Origin: Hymenobacter gelipurpurascens
GTDB lineage: Bacteria; Bacteroidota; Bacteroidia; Cytophagales; Hymenobacteraceae
Direction: 5' to 3'
Length of the DNA: 64,000 bases
Assembly (NCBI RefSeq): GCF_900187375.1
Contig: NZ_FYEW01000001.1
Location: 1,860,001 to 1,924,000, forward strand
Of the stretch, positions 51,859 through 60,807 are shown piece after piece; the first letter of the stretch is position 1; each line of letters begins with the position of its first letter. Below the pieces are notes generated by a model that made no database searches, had not been told where the DNA came from, and saw only the letters and a program-made list of their open reading frames with translations. Made by a program: the position numbers and the translations under genes.

Positions 51859-54558
51859 ATGAAAATAGGCATCTTCTTCGGCGGCCCGTCGCGCGAGCGG
51901 GAAATTTCCTTTGCGGGCGGCCGCACTGTATATGATAACCTGGATAAGTCCTTGTTTGAGGCGGTACCCGTGTTCGTGGACAGCCTCGGCAACTTTATCC
52001 TGCTGGATTGGCACTTCATTTATAAAGGCACCATCCGCGACTTTTACCCACCCGTATCGGCGCTGCCGCGCACGGAGCTGCCGGTGCAGATGTACCTGGA
52101 AAGCCTGGGCGAGCTGAGCCTGGAGGAGCAGGACCGCATTATTGCGGAAGTAGGCCGGCGCGTGCTGCCTCACGAGCTGCCCCAGCTCATCGACTTCGCG
52201 TTCCTGGCTCTGCACGGCCCCGGTGGCGAAGATGGCGCTATTCAGGGCCTGTTTGAGTGGTACGGCATTCCGTATTCGGGCTCCGGCATTCTGCCCTCGG
52301 CATTTGGTATCGATAAAATTGCTCAAAAGAAGCTCCTAACGGCGCTGAATAGGCCTACACCCGCTTTCCGCCAGATTACGGCCGAAGAATGGGATGCCGC
52401 CGACCACGCCGCTACGCTGGAGTATCTGGTGCGCGAGCTAGGCCTGCCGCTGGTGTTCAAAGCGCCGCGCCAAGGCTCTAGCATCGGCATCAGCATCCTG
52501 CGCGAAGCGGACTTGGCGAAGTTTGAGACGGCTGTAGAGCGCAGCTTGTTCCGCAAAACTGTGACCAAGCAGGAGTGGCTAGGCCTATCGGAGCAGAAAC
52601 GCATCATGTGGCTGCAGCAGCTGGTGGATATCCGCGAGGGTATTGGCCTGCCGGTTGTGCTCAATGAGGAGCCAGAGCTGATTTACCAGCCGGAGCAACT
52701 GCTGAACATCCTGAACGAGCGCCTGCAAACGACCGAAAGCGTGCGCCTTACCAGCGTGGAGGGCGAAACGCAGGTGCTGGTGGAAAGCTTCGTGCATGGC
52801 CGCGAGTTTTCCTGCATTGTGGTAGAAGACCCCACCGGCAAGCCGTTGGCGCTGCCGCCCACCGAAATTGTGAAGGGCGAGGAGATGTTCGACTACCGAT
52901 CGAAATACCTGCCTGGCCTAGCGCGCAAAATCACGCCCATTGACCTGCCCGAAGCCGAAATTCAGCGCATTCGGGAAGCGTGCGAGGAGATGTTCAACAC
53001 CTTCGGCTTCCAGGTGTATGCCCGTCTCGACGGCTTTATTGGGCGCGATGGCAACCTCTTCCTGAACGACCCGAACACGACGTCGGGCATGTTGCCAGCT
53101 TCGTTCTTCTTCCATCAGGCAGCTGAAATCGGCCTGAACCCGTCGCAGTTTCTCACTTACTTGATACGCACTTCATTGGCAGCTCGCCGCCGAGGTGGCC
53201 TACGGCCAGTGAAGCTGGCGAGCCTGCTGGCGCAGCTGGATGCTGCTGTGGCGGCGCGGGCCAGTGAGGAGCGCACCCGCATTAAGGTGGCCGTCATTAT
53301 GGGTGGCTACTCTTCGGAGCGTCACATTTCGGTGGAAAGCGGCCGTAATATATACGAGAAGCTGAGCTCCTCGGTGAAGTATGAGCCGGTGCCTGTGTTC
53401 CTGACCGGCAACAGCCAGGAGTTCCGCCTGTATGTGCTGCCCATCAACGTGATGCTGAAGGACAACGCCGACGACATCCGGGAGAAAGTGGAGCACATGG
53501 AAGCCGGCCACGGCCTGCACCCGGTGCTGGCCCGCATCCGGCAGGAAGCCCAGGAAATCACGAATACCTACGCGGGTCAGCCCACGGCCCAGCCCCGGCG
53601 CGTGTCGTTTGAGGAGTTGGCCGGCATGGTAGATGAGGTGTTTATTGCCCTGCACGGCCGCCCCGGCGAGGATGGTGCCCTACAGCGCGAGTTGGAGAAG
53701 CTGGGCCTGCCTTACAACGGTTCGGGCGTAGCCAGCAGCTCTGTCACTATTAATAAGTTCGAGACCAACCGCCGCCTGCGCGAAGCTGGCCTACGCGTGG
53801 CCGAGCACCGCATGGCCAACCGCCTGGAGTGGGACGCCGATGCCGAAGGCTTTTACCGCAGCCTCGAAACGCAGTTCCCCTACCCCTTCATTGCCAAGCC
53901 CGCCGACGACGGCTGCTCTTCGGCAGTAAAGAAAATCAAGAACCGCGCAGAGCTGGAAGCTTTCACTAAGCTCATCTTCCGTGAGCAGGAAGACCTCATG
54001 ATTGCAGATGCGCAGACGTTGCATCTGGGCTTTAAGGAGGAATTTCCGCAGAAAGACGCTTTCCTGGTGGAAACCCTGATTGAGCGCGATGGCGCTGCCC
54101 ACTTCCTCGAAGTAACTGGTGGCCTACTAACGCACTGGGGCGAAAACGGCGAGCTGCAGATAGAAGTATTTGAGGCGTCTGAAGCACTGGCTACAGGCGA
54201 AGTACTGAGCCTGGAAGAGAAGTTTCTGGCCGGGGAAGGCCAGAACATTACGCCGGCCCGCTACGCCACCGAAGCAACTGAGCGCCAACGCATTTCTGAT
54301 GAAGTGAAACAGGAGCTGCGCCGCGTGGCTGAAGTGCTGAACATCCAGGGCTACGCCCGCATCGATGCATTTGTGCGGGTGCGGCAGAACGGAGCCGTGG
54401 AAGTGCTCATCATCGAGGTCAACTCGCTGCCCGGCATGACGCCCGCCACCTGCATCTTCCACCAGACCGCCCTGGCCGGCTACACGCCCTACGACTTCAT
54501 CGACCAGATTCTGGAGTTCGGCAAAGCCCGCCAGGAGAAGGCAGGCGTGCAGCAATAA
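51859..54558 (+). CDS. Tandem D-alanine--D-alanine ligase fusion protein
   Basis: 899 residues, about 2.5 times a normal Ddl (roughly 310-360). Module 1 (about 1-450) begins IGIFFGGPSREREISFAGG, has ALHGPGGEDGAIQGL, the ATP-grasp loop KAPRQGSSIGISIL and ends FLNDPNTTSGMLPASFFFHQ. Module 2 (about 475-885) begins VAVIMGGYSSERHISVESG, has ALHGRPGEDGALQRELE, the loop KPADDGCSSAVKKIK and ends IIEVNSLPGMTPATCIFHQ. Both modules keep the substrate-binding acid and metal ligands, although module 1 has Asp for Glu (DPNT). It should make D-Ala-D-Ala or a related dipeptide for peptidoglycan. Start is the ATG at 51859 after a -7 box. The PASTA gene is next. Confidence 0.88.
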   Translation: MKIGIFFGGPSREREISFAGGRTVYDNLDKSLFEAVPVFVDSLGNFILLDWHFIYKGTIRDFYPPVSALPRTELPVQMYLESLGELSLEEQDRIIAEVGRRVLPHELPQLIDFAFLALHGPGGEDGAIQGLFEWYGIPYSGSGILPSAFGIDKIAQKKLLTALNRPTPAFRQITAEEWDAADHAATLEYLVRELGLPLVFKAPRQGSSIGISILREADLAKFETAVERSLFRKTVTKQEWLGLSEQKRIMWLQQLVDIREGIGLPVVLNEEPELIYQPEQLLNILNERLQTTESVRLTSVEGETQVLVESFVHGREFSCIVVEDPTGKPLALPPTEIVKGEEMFDYRSKYLPGLARKITPIDLPEAEIQRIREACEEMFNTFGFQVYARLDGFIGRDGNLFLNDPNTTSGMLPASFFFHQAAEIGLNPSQFLTYLIRTSLAARRRGGLRPVKLASLLAQLDAAVAARASEERTRIKVAVIMGGYSSERHISVESGRNIYEKLSSSVKYEPVPVFLTGNSQEFRLYVLPINVMLKDNADDIREKVEHMEAGHGLHPVLARIRQEAQEITNTYAGQPTAQPRRVSFEELAGMVDEVFIALHGRPGEDGALQRELEKLGLPYNGSGVASSSVTINKFETNRRLREAGLRVAEHRMANRLEWDADAEGFYRSLETQFPYPFIAKPADDGCSSAVKKIKNRAELEAFTKLIFREQEDLMIADAQTLHLGFKEEFPQKDAFLVETLIERDGAAHFLEVTGGLLTHWGENGELQIEVFEASEALATGEVLSLEEKFLAGEGQNITPARYATEATERQRISDEVKQELRRVAEVLNIQGYARIDAFVRVRQNGAVEVLIIEVNSLPGMTPATCIFHQTALAGYTPYDFIDQILEFGKARQEKAGVQQ

Positions 54559-54580
54559 TGCATAAGAATATGCAATAGAA

Positions 54581-54677
54581 CGTCATTCCGAGCGTAGTCG
54601 AGGAATCTCGCGTGCTGATGTATGAATACTATCACAACGTCAGCACGCGAGATTCCTCGACTACGCTCGGAATGACG
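54581..54677. repeat. REP-like inverted repeat of the GTCATTCCGAG type, 41-bp arms
   Basis: Left arm 54581-54621 (CGTCATTCCGAGCGTAGTCG...) and right arm 54637-54677 are complementary with one mismatch and a 15-nt loop. It lies between the Ddl gene and the PASTA gene. It shares the CGTCATT-CGAG start with the 50221 element but is otherwise a separate type. Confidence 0.85.
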
Positions 54678-54724
54678 TTTTTGTCTCAGCTTGCTTTCAA
54701 GCTTCACACTAGCTCCCAAATTCC

Positions 54725-54732
54725 TAGTTTTG
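54725..54732 (+). promoter_or_regulatory. -7 box TAGTTTTG upstream of the PASTA gene
   Basis: Exact TAnnTTTG match, giving a predicted start at about 54738 and a 5' leader near 44 nt. No clear -33 element at the right distance. Confidence 0.4.
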
Positions 54733-54781
54733 TCGGTGGCTTCTAGCTCCTGACGTCTAGCTTCTAACTTCTCCCAAAAGA

Positions 54782-55567
54782 ATGTCCTTTTTCAAATCTG
54801 ATACACCGGCCGACGTACTGAAACACTTGGTGGTGATTCTGGTGGCGGCCGGAATGCTCTTGTTCGGGTTCTTCTACGTGTATCTGCCCCTAACTACCAA
54901 TCACGGCGAGGTGATTGAGGTGCCCAAAATCACGGGCATGCAGCAGACCGATCTGGAGGATTATTTGGATGAGCGCAACCTGGCGTATTTCGTGGATGAC
55001 AGCACTTACCGGCCCGAAATAAAGCCGGGCACAGTACTCAACCAGGAGCCCAAGCCCGGCGAGAAGGTGAAGGAAGGCCGCAAGCTCTACATCACGGTGG
55101 CCATGAAAAACCCGCCGGTTATCAAGATGCCCAAGCTCACGGATGGCTCGCTGAAAAACGCGCAGATGATTCTAAAGAGCTATGATCTGGTGATTGGCCA
55201 GATCAAGTTGGTACCCAATATTCAGCAAAACGCGGTCCTGAAGCAGTTCGCCAACGGCAAGGAAATTGCTCCTGGCGCACCCATTGCCAAGAATACCAAG
55301 GTAGATCTGGAAGTAGGCGACGGCCTAGGCAACCAGGAATTTCCGGTTCCGAACCTCGTGAACATGCCGGCCGATGAGGCCGTAACGCTGCTAGCGGGCC
55401 AAGGTTTGCAGGTAGGCGAGCGGTTCTATCAGGAGCCGGCCGAGGGCGAAACGGAAGGCAGTGTTGTGAAGCAGCGGCCCGTTCCCGGACCCGGCGCCAC
55501 CATCCGGATGGGCCAGCTCGTGGACCTCTGGATTGCGGGCAAAGAACCTATTCAGGAAGTGAAGTAG
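54782..55567 (+). CDS. Membrane-anchored PASTA-domain protein
   Basis: 261 residues. The N-terminus (LKHLVVILVAAGMLLFGFFY) is a single membrane anchor. Three PASTA repeats follow (about 45-115, 116-185 and 190-260), each with the pattern IEVPKITGMQQTDLEDYLDE, VIKMPKLTDGSLKNAQMIL or PVPNLVNMPADEAVTLLAGQ. PASTA domains bind uncross-linked peptidoglycan. There is no kinase or transpeptidase domain, so it is a stand-alone PASTA protein. Location after the Ddl gene suggests a cell-wall function, a known Bacteroidota pairing to my recollection only. Confidence 0.88.
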   Translation: MSFFKSDTPADVLKHLVVILVAAGMLLFGFFYVYLPLTTNHGEVIEVPKITGMQQTDLEDYLDERNLAYFVDDSTYRPEIKPGTVLNQEPKPGEKVKEGRKLYITVAMKNPPVIKMPKLTDGSLKNAQMILKSYDLVIGQIKLVPNIQQNAVLKQFANGKEIAPGAPIAKNTKVDLEVGDGLGNQEFPVPNLVNMPADEAVTLLAGQGLQVGERFYQEPAEGETEGSVVKQRPVPGPGATIRMGQLVDLWIAGKEPIQEVK

Positions 55568-55603
55568 AGCGGCCTAGCGCCCCTGTTTAAAAGAAACTGA
55601 AGG

Positions 55604-55635
55604 AAGGTTCGTTGTAGTAGCAGCGGACCTTTTTT
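55604..55635 (+). terminator. Intrinsic terminator after the PASTA gene
   Basis: AAGGTTCG (55604-55611) pairs with CGGACCTT (55624-55631; one T-G pair), then a T-run to 55635. Confidence 0.7.
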
Positions 55636-55732
55636 CATTTCCGTACGTGTAAGGAACCCTGGGCCGCTGCTGTAGTTAGCGCGTAGTTCCGACCTTCGCG
55701 GCTGGGCCGCTTTGCTCTCGTTATATTCCTCT

Positions 55733-57601
55733 ATGCCTCGTTTCTTACGCTTCGTTACTAGTCTGGCAACCGCCGCGCTAGGCCTGTTTCCGCTCCTGGG
55801 CCAGGGCCAGGTAGTGGGGCCACTTTCCTCGGGCACACCGCTGCCGCCCGCCCCGGCTACCGCCCGCCGCCTGCAGGCCCTCACGCTGCCGTTTTTCGAT
55901 GATTTTTCCGGGCAAGGCGAGGGCCGCCCCGCCGAGCAGAACTGGCTCCAGACCGGCGGCACCTTGGTTAATAACCGCTTTGCTCGGCGCCCACCCTCCA
56001 AAGGCGTGGCTACCTTCGATGGGTTTCGGGCCGATGGGCGCTCTTACGGGGGCGTATCGGCGGTGGGTGCTACAGATTCGCTGACTTCTCAAGTCATTGA
56101 TTTGAGTGGCCTAGGGACCACTGATAATGTGTTCCTGAGCTTCTTTTGGCAGGCGGGCACGCTGCAAGGTCCGCCGGCGCCGGCTACCAGCTCCCGCCCC
56201 ATTGGGTTATATGTCGATTTTAAGGACGTGACCGGCAACTGGCGCGAGGTAGGCCAGATTCGGAGCGCTGGCGATACCACCAATTTCCGGTTTCGGGCCG
56301 TGGCTATCAATCAGACGAGCTACCTGCACAAGGATTTCCAGTTCCGGTTCCGGGTATTTGGCTACCAGTACAACGGCCGCGACGCCTGGAGCATCGACTA
56401 CGTACGGCTCGACCGCAACCGCTCGGCCACCGACTCCACCTTCCGCGATATTGCCCTGAGCCAACCCCTGCCTAGTGCCCTGCGCCGCTACACGGCCATG
56501 CCCGTAGGCCAGTTCAACCAGAACCCTACCCAGGAGTTGGCTGCCCGCACGCGCACCACCATGAACAACTTCGACGCCGGCCCTGCCCCTACGCCCATCA
56601 GCTGGACGGGCACGCTGGACGTGCTGCCAACGGGGCCTACCACGCAGTTTCTCACCGGAATTCGGTCCCTGGATGCTGGCCCGGGAGGTCAGCAGCAGCC
56701 TATCATCGGCAACCCGCAGCTGGCCACGGTACCGGTATCGGCCACGCCAAAGCGTCTGCGTCAGCGTATTACGCTGCTCACCAATGAAACCAACCCGCTC
56801 ACGCTGGCCAACGATACCATTTCGCGCGTTACGGAGCTAGCGGACTATTATGCCTATGATGATGGCAGCGCCGAAGCCAGCCTGAGTCTGCCCGCCGCCT
56901 CTACGGGGCCGGCCACGTACCTGGCCACCCGCTATGAGCTCAACCAGCCCGATGTGGTGCGCGCCATCCGGATTTATCCGCTGGCCACGGCGCTGGGCCG
57001 GACTATTACCGTCAATATCTGGGAAGACGCGAACAATCAGCCGGCCGCTACGCCCAAAGCGTCGCAGAGTATTCCGATTCCGAACCCGCTGCCCAACGGA
57101 CAGGCCTACCTCGACGTTCCTTTCGCGGCTCCGGTGCCCGTAAGCGGACGTTTCTACGCCGGCTACGGGCAGGCATCTACTTTGCAGAACGTGGAGTTTG
57201 GCGTCGATCTGAATAACGCGCCGCCAGCCGGCTATCTGTTCACCAGCCAGTTCGGCGCCTGGAGCCCAGTTAAGCTGGCCACTACCAAAAGCCCCGAAGG
57301 CGCCCTGATGCTGCGGCCGCTGATGGGTACGGCCGTGCTCACGGCAACCACTCTAGCCACTGTAGCGGCGGGCTATACGCTGTACCCCAACCCCTCAGCC
57401 GATGGCCTAGTGCAGGTGCAGGGCCGCTATGTGCGCGCAACGGTGCTCGATGCTTTGGGCCGGGTGGTGTGGGAGCAGCCCGCCGGCGAAGCGGGCAAAG
57501 CGCAGCTTTCCTTACAGCAACTTCGGCCCGGCGTGTATTTCGTGCGCCTTACTCTCGCTGGCGGCCTCACCGTCACGAAACAGCTGGTGCGGCAGAACTA
57601 G
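55733..57601 (+). CDS. Secreted protein with type IX secretion (T9SS) C-terminal sorting domain
   Basis: 622 residues from the ATG at 55733. A signal peptide is visible (FLRFVTSLATAALGLFPL, cleavage after GQGQ). The middle part is repetitive beta-sandwich-like with no named enzyme domain; SYGGVSAVGATDSLTSQVID resembles a jelly-roll/carbohydrate-binding region. The last 75 residues form a type A T9SS tail (YTLYPNPSADGLVQVQG, then LDALGRVVWE and RPGVYFVRLTLAGGLTVTKQ). It is therefore predicted to be exported across the outer membrane. The function of the mature part is unknown. Confidence 0.85.
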   Translation: MPRFLRFVTSLATAALGLFPLLGQGQVVGPLSSGTPLPPAPATARRLQALTLPFFDDFSGQGEGRPAEQNWLQTGGTLVNNRFARRPPSKGVATFDGFRADGRSYGGVSAVGATDSLTSQVIDLSGLGTTDNVFLSFFWQAGTLQGPPAPATSSRPIGLYVDFKDVTGNWREVGQIRSAGDTTNFRFRAVAINQTSYLHKDFQFRFRVFGYQYNGRDAWSIDYVRLDRNRSATDSTFRDIALSQPLPSALRRYTAMPVGQFNQNPTQELAARTRTTMNNFDAGPAPTPISWTGTLDVLPTGPTTQFLTGIRSLDAGPGGQQQPIIGNPQLATVPVSATPKRLRQRITLLTNETNPLTLANDTISRVTELADYYAYDDGSAEASLSLPAASTGPATYLATRYELNQPDVVRAIRIYPLATALGRTITVNIWEDANNQPAATPKASQSIPIPNPLPNGQAYLDVPFAAPVPVSGRFYAGYGQASTLQNVEFGVDLNNAPPAGYLFTSQFGAWSPVKLATTKSPEGALMLRPLMGTAVLTATTLATVAAGYTLYPNPSADGLVQVQGRYVRATVLDALGRVVWEQPAGEAGKAQLSLQQLRPGVYFVRLTLAGGLTVTKQLVRQN

Positions 57602-57657
57602 GGTTGGCGAGGCCTTTGCCGATCCTTCGGCAAGCTACTGATGTGCTTTCTATTCAG

Positions 57658-57665
57658 TAGGTTTG
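57658..57665 (+). promoter_or_regulatory. -7 box TAGGTTTG upstream of the rhodanese gene
   Basis: Exact TAnnTTTG match; transcription would start near 57671, giving a leader of about 27 nt. Confidence 0.45.
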
Positions 57666-57697
57666 TGTTCCGCTCCCCATTAACATTCCTCTTTTCT

Positions 57698-57997
57698 ATG
57701 AACGACATCACTTCTGCTGAGTTAAAAGAACGCCAGGCAAACGGTAACGCACCCGTCATCATTGATGTGCGCGAAACTTGGGAAAACGAAGAATCCCGCA
57801 TTGAAGGCAGCCAGAATATTCCGCTCGGCACTCTCCCCCAAAAACTCGACGACCTCGACGACCTGAAAGAGCAGGAAGTAGTGGTGCACTGCAAAGGCGG
57901 TGGCCGCTCGGCTTCGGCCAAGGCATTCCTTTCGCAGCAGGGTTTCCAGAAAGTGCGCAACCTGATTGGTGGCATTCAGGCCTACCAACAGGCCTAG
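57698..57997 (+). CDS. Single-domain rhodanese-like protein
   Basis: 99 residues from the ATG at 57698 (MNDITSAELKERQANG). The active-site loop is VVVHCKGGGRSASAKAFL, with the catalytic Cys; INDxRE-type residues are seen in VIIDVRETWENEE. Rhodaneses transfer sulfur, for example from thiosulfate. A TAnnTTTG box lies upstream, the stop is in GGCCTAG, and a bidirectional terminator follows. Confidence 0.9.
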   Translation: MNDITSAELKERQANGNAPVIIDVRETWENEESRIEGSQNIPLGTLPQKLDDLDDLKEQEVVVHCKGGGRSASAKAFLSQQGFQKVRNLIGGIQAYQQA

Positions 57998-58024
57998 AGC
58001 CAGCTTTCTGCTGAAGGTTTTTTT

Positions 58025-58108
58025 GCGAGTCCAGGCAAACGCTGGGCGGAATTTGGTGACTGGCCTAGCAGCTGGTTCCAATTCCTCCCGGCGTTTGCCT
58101 GGACTCGC
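58025..58108. terminator. Bidirectional terminator between convergent genes
   Basis: Arms of 29 bp (58025-58053 and 58080-58108) pair with two mismatches. T-runs lie on both outer sides. A GGCCTAG motif is in the loop. Confidence 0.88.
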
Positions 58109-58112
58109 TTTT

Positions 58113-59429
58113 TCAGTGGCTGGTTCTGAACTTGATGAGGCGCGGCTGTAGCGGAAGCCCTCGTTGCAGGGACTGAAAATTGTCACCTGTTAGCAGGAAT
58201 TCGTAGTCGTGGTCGGGCTGTAACACCGCTTTGTAGGTGACAGTTTTTTTGTCTGGCGAGAAACGGCCATACCCTACTAGCGGCCACATGGCCTTCCCAC
58301 CGGGGCCATAATCAATAGAGGTATAAGGGGCCATCGGCTCCGAAAACTCGATGGTGAGCTCCTGCAGACTGGCTTCAACGGATTGGTTGCCGACTGGCAA
58401 CTGCCGAACTCCTACCACCGTGGGCCGCTGACGCGCGTAGGCCTCTTTGAGCCTAGGCATAGCTTCTGAAGCGTAATACCCCGACTTTAGCAGGAAGGCC
58501 TCCACGGCCTGGTCGTTGGTATAGTCCAGCTCTACCATTTCCCGAATGGCGCGCGGCTTATCCTTGGCCCGGCGGTAGTACGTCCGACAGATGCTATAGC
58601 CCATGTAGTAGCCGAGGTCCGGCACATGGTGGGGGTCAGTAGATTCCTGATTATAGAACCAATGCCCGAAGTTGGGGTTGAACATTTCACTGCCAAAGCG
58701 CTCTTTCAGCTCAGTCTCATGTTTGGGGCCATAGGTCATGTACAGTTGGGGCACCGGTTTGCCGGTAGCCAACTCCGCCAGCAGGTCGCAGGTACCTTCA
58801 TAGATAGCCTGGCCTAGCACACGGTTTCCGGGGCCTTTGAGCTGGGTATGCACGTACTCGTGCACGTTCAGCGGAATAAAGTCCCGGAGAGGATCGAGCT
58901 GGAAATGCCGCTTTAGATACGCCTGCTTACCGGGCGCAAACTCCGAAATATCCACGCTGGTGTTGCCTGTTGCCAACTCCGTCCCAATCAGCACAAGGCT
59001 ATCCTTCGTGGTGCCGCCGGAACTCAGCGCGCCAATGGTGAAGTACAGGCTGGCCGGACGCAGAGGCGGATACAGCTGCTGGAGCTTGCCCAGATATGGC
59101 GCAATGCCAGCGGCAGCGGTTTTAGCCAGCTGCGTGCGTGGCCGGATAGAGGCCCAGAAACGGGGGTAGCGCCGCACGGCACTCACCCAATCTTCGGCCT
59201 TATACTCTTTAGCGTCCATAAGCGCCCGCAAGCCCGGCGTGCCGCGCTTGATGTATAAGGCATTAATGTACTGCAGTTGGCGCAAGCTATCCGTGGTGGT
59301 GCGCATACTGTCGTAGGCCACCCAAAAGCGGTCAATGTCGGAGAAGATGATGCGGGGCGGCCGCTGCTGGCCTACTGCGCTCAGGGTAGTAAACAGTAAA
59401 ACAAGTCCGGCAAGAGTGCGCTGCAGCAT
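58113..59429 (-). CDS. Exported zinc-metallopeptidase-like protein (DUF2268-like) with Ig-like C-terminus
   Basis: 438 residues. A signal peptide is visible (LQRTLAGLVLLFTTLSAVG). A zinc-site motif is in NVHEYVHTQLKG (HExxH), with a third ligand candidate in AIYEGTCDLLAEL, the arrangement of DUF2268-type predicted Zn proteases. The C-terminal 90 residues (ELTIEFSEPMAPYTSIDYG; KKTVTYKAVLQPDHDYEFLL) resemble an Ig-like SbsA-type domain. Activity is not demonstrated by sequence. A near-consensus TTAGTTTG -7 box lies upstream at 59472-59479. Confidence 0.75.
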   Translation of the reverse strand: MLQRTLAGLVLLFTTLSAVGQQRPPRIIFSDIDRFWVAYDSMRTTTDSLRQLQYINALYIKRGTPGLRALMDAKEYKAEDWVSAVRRYPRFWASIRPRTQLAKTAAAGIAPYLGKLQQLYPPLRPASLYFTIGALSSGGTTKDSLVLIGTELATGNTSVDISEFAPGKQAYLKRHFQLDPLRDFIPLNVHEYVHTQLKGPGNRVLGQAIYEGTCDLLAELATGKPVPQLYMTYGPKHETELKERFGSEMFNPNFGHWFYNQESTDPHHVPDLGYYMGYSICRTYYRRAKDKPRAIREMVELDYTNDQAVEAFLLKSGYYASEAMPRLKEAYARQRPTVVGVRQLPVGNQSVEASLQELTIEFSEPMAPYTSIDYGPGGKAMWPLVGYGRFSPDKKTVTYKAVLQPDHDYEFLLTGDNFQSLQRGLPLQPRLIKFRTSH

Positions 59430-59656
59430 AGGGGTAACGGAATAAGAATTATGGGATTAATAGATCAGGTGCAAACTAAGTATTCGTCTGCCGTTACCAC
59501 CAGTTCCAGCCCGGAGCATTCCTGCTACTCCTGGTACTTGACACCAACACAACCCTCATAAATTTCGCAGACTACGCACCTACACCCTACCACAGCTAGC
59601 CGACAGAAAATTTTTATATTGGTTTTCAGCAAGCTGGACCATTATTTTCATTTTTA

Positions 59657-59683
59657 GTTGTGCGCAATTAAACATTACGCAAC
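59657..59683. promoter_or_regulatory. Imperfect inverted repeat upstream of the OhrR-like gene
   Basis: GTTGTGCGCAAT (59657-59668) and ATTACGCAAC (59674-59683) are an imperfect dyad, 28 bp before the start. It is a candidate autoregulatory operator of the MarR-type protein. Confidence 0.35.
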
Positions 59684-59710
59684 CATTACCCGTTTACCAA
59701 CCAGAAGGAT

Positions 59711-60163
59711 ATGAAAACAGAACCCATCCATAACGCCATCAACCCGCTACAGCAACTGGACAACCAGTTGTGCTTCCCGCTGTATGCCCTCTCGCGGATG
59801 ATTACCAAGGCCTACCAACCCCTGCTACAGGAGCTGGACCTGACGTATCCGCAGTACCTGGTATTTCTGCTGCTATGGGAGCATCAGGAACTGACGGTGA
59901 AAGAGCTGGGCGAGAAACTGCTGCTGGATTCTGGCACGCTCACGCCCCTGCTCAAGCGCCTGGAGCAGAAACAATGGATCAGCAGGCGGCGCGACCCGCG
60001 CGATGAGCGCTCCGTGATTATCGGGCTGCTGCCGGCGGGGCGTGCGTTGCAGCAGCAGGCGTGTAGCATTCCGGAAAGCGTTTTCGCCCAACTCAATATG
60101 TCACAGGCGGAGTTTGAAACCCTTCGCACGCAACTGAAACACCTCTTAACCCAACTGGCCTAG
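59711..60163 (+). CDS. ohrR: MarR-family regulator, OhrR-like
   Basis: 150 residues. A peroxide-sensing Cys is placed as in OhrR (LDNQLCFPLYALSRM, residue about 22). The winged helix is VKELGEKLLLDSGTLTPLLK, then RRDPRDERSVIIGLL. OhrR represses ohr until Cys is oxidised by organic peroxide. The neighbouring ohr gene begins 35 bp downstream. Stop in CTGGCCTAG. Confidence 0.9.
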   Translation: MKTEPIHNAINPLQQLDNQLCFPLYALSRMITKAYQPLLQELDLTYPQYLVFLLLWEHQELTVKELGEKLLLDSGTLTPLLKRLEQKQWISRRRDPRDERSVIIGLLPAGRALQQQACSIPESVFAQLNMSQAEFETLRTQLKHLLTQLA

Positions 60164-60197
60164 GCCAGTATTTTTTTACTTTTCTTCTCTACTACCG

Positions 60198-60638
60198 ATG
60201 AAAATCGTTGAAAAATTCTTCACCGCGCAAGCCAAAGCCAAAGGTGGCCGCGACGGTGCCGTTACCACCAACAACAATGCGCTGACCGTTGACCTGAGCA
60301 CGCCCAAAGAAATGGGCGGCCCCGGCAAAGCCGGCGCTACCAACCCCGAGCAGTTGTTCGCCGCTGGCTATGCCGCCTGCTTTGAAGGCGCCCTGGGCGT
60401 TGCGGCCCGCCAGGCCAGCGTGAAGCTGGAAGGCGTGACGGTGGAAGCACTCATCGGTTTCGGCAAGGCGGAGGATGGCGGCTACGGCATCTCGGCCGAT
60501 CTGCACGTGAACCTTCCCGGCCTGGAGCAGAAGCAGGCCGAGCAGCTGGTAGAAGCGGCGCACGGCATTTGCCCCTATTCGCGCGCTACCAAAGGCAACA
60601 TTGAAGTGGCCCTCACCACAACTACCCACGCCGCCTAG
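60198..60638 (+). CDS. ohr: Organic hydroperoxide resistance protein (Ohr, OsmC family)
   Basis: 146 residues. The two redox Cys are in AAGYAACFEGALGV and GICPYSRATKGN. The dithiol reduces organic hydroperoxides. Adjacent to the OhrR-like gene, consistent with peroxide control. Stop in CCTAGGCC. Confidence 0.94.
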   Translation: MKIVEKFFTAQAKAKGGRDGAVTTNNNALTVDLSTPKEMGGPGKAGATNPEQLFAAGYAACFEGALGVAARQASVKLEGVTVEALIGFGKAEDGGYGISADLHVNLPGLEQKQAEQLVEAAHGICPYSRATKGNIEVALTTTTHAA

Positions 60639-60807
60639 GCCACTTGGCCGGCTAACGAGCTGTCATCCGGAGCGAACCGCATACATGGCGGTAGTGCAGA
60701 AACTCACGCCCGCTAACTGAACGCCACCTTGTGGGTTGTTCTATTGGGCAGGTTCTGCGTTCAGCTCCAGATGACAGCTTTGTTTTTCACTCCTCTTACC
60801 TCTCGCT

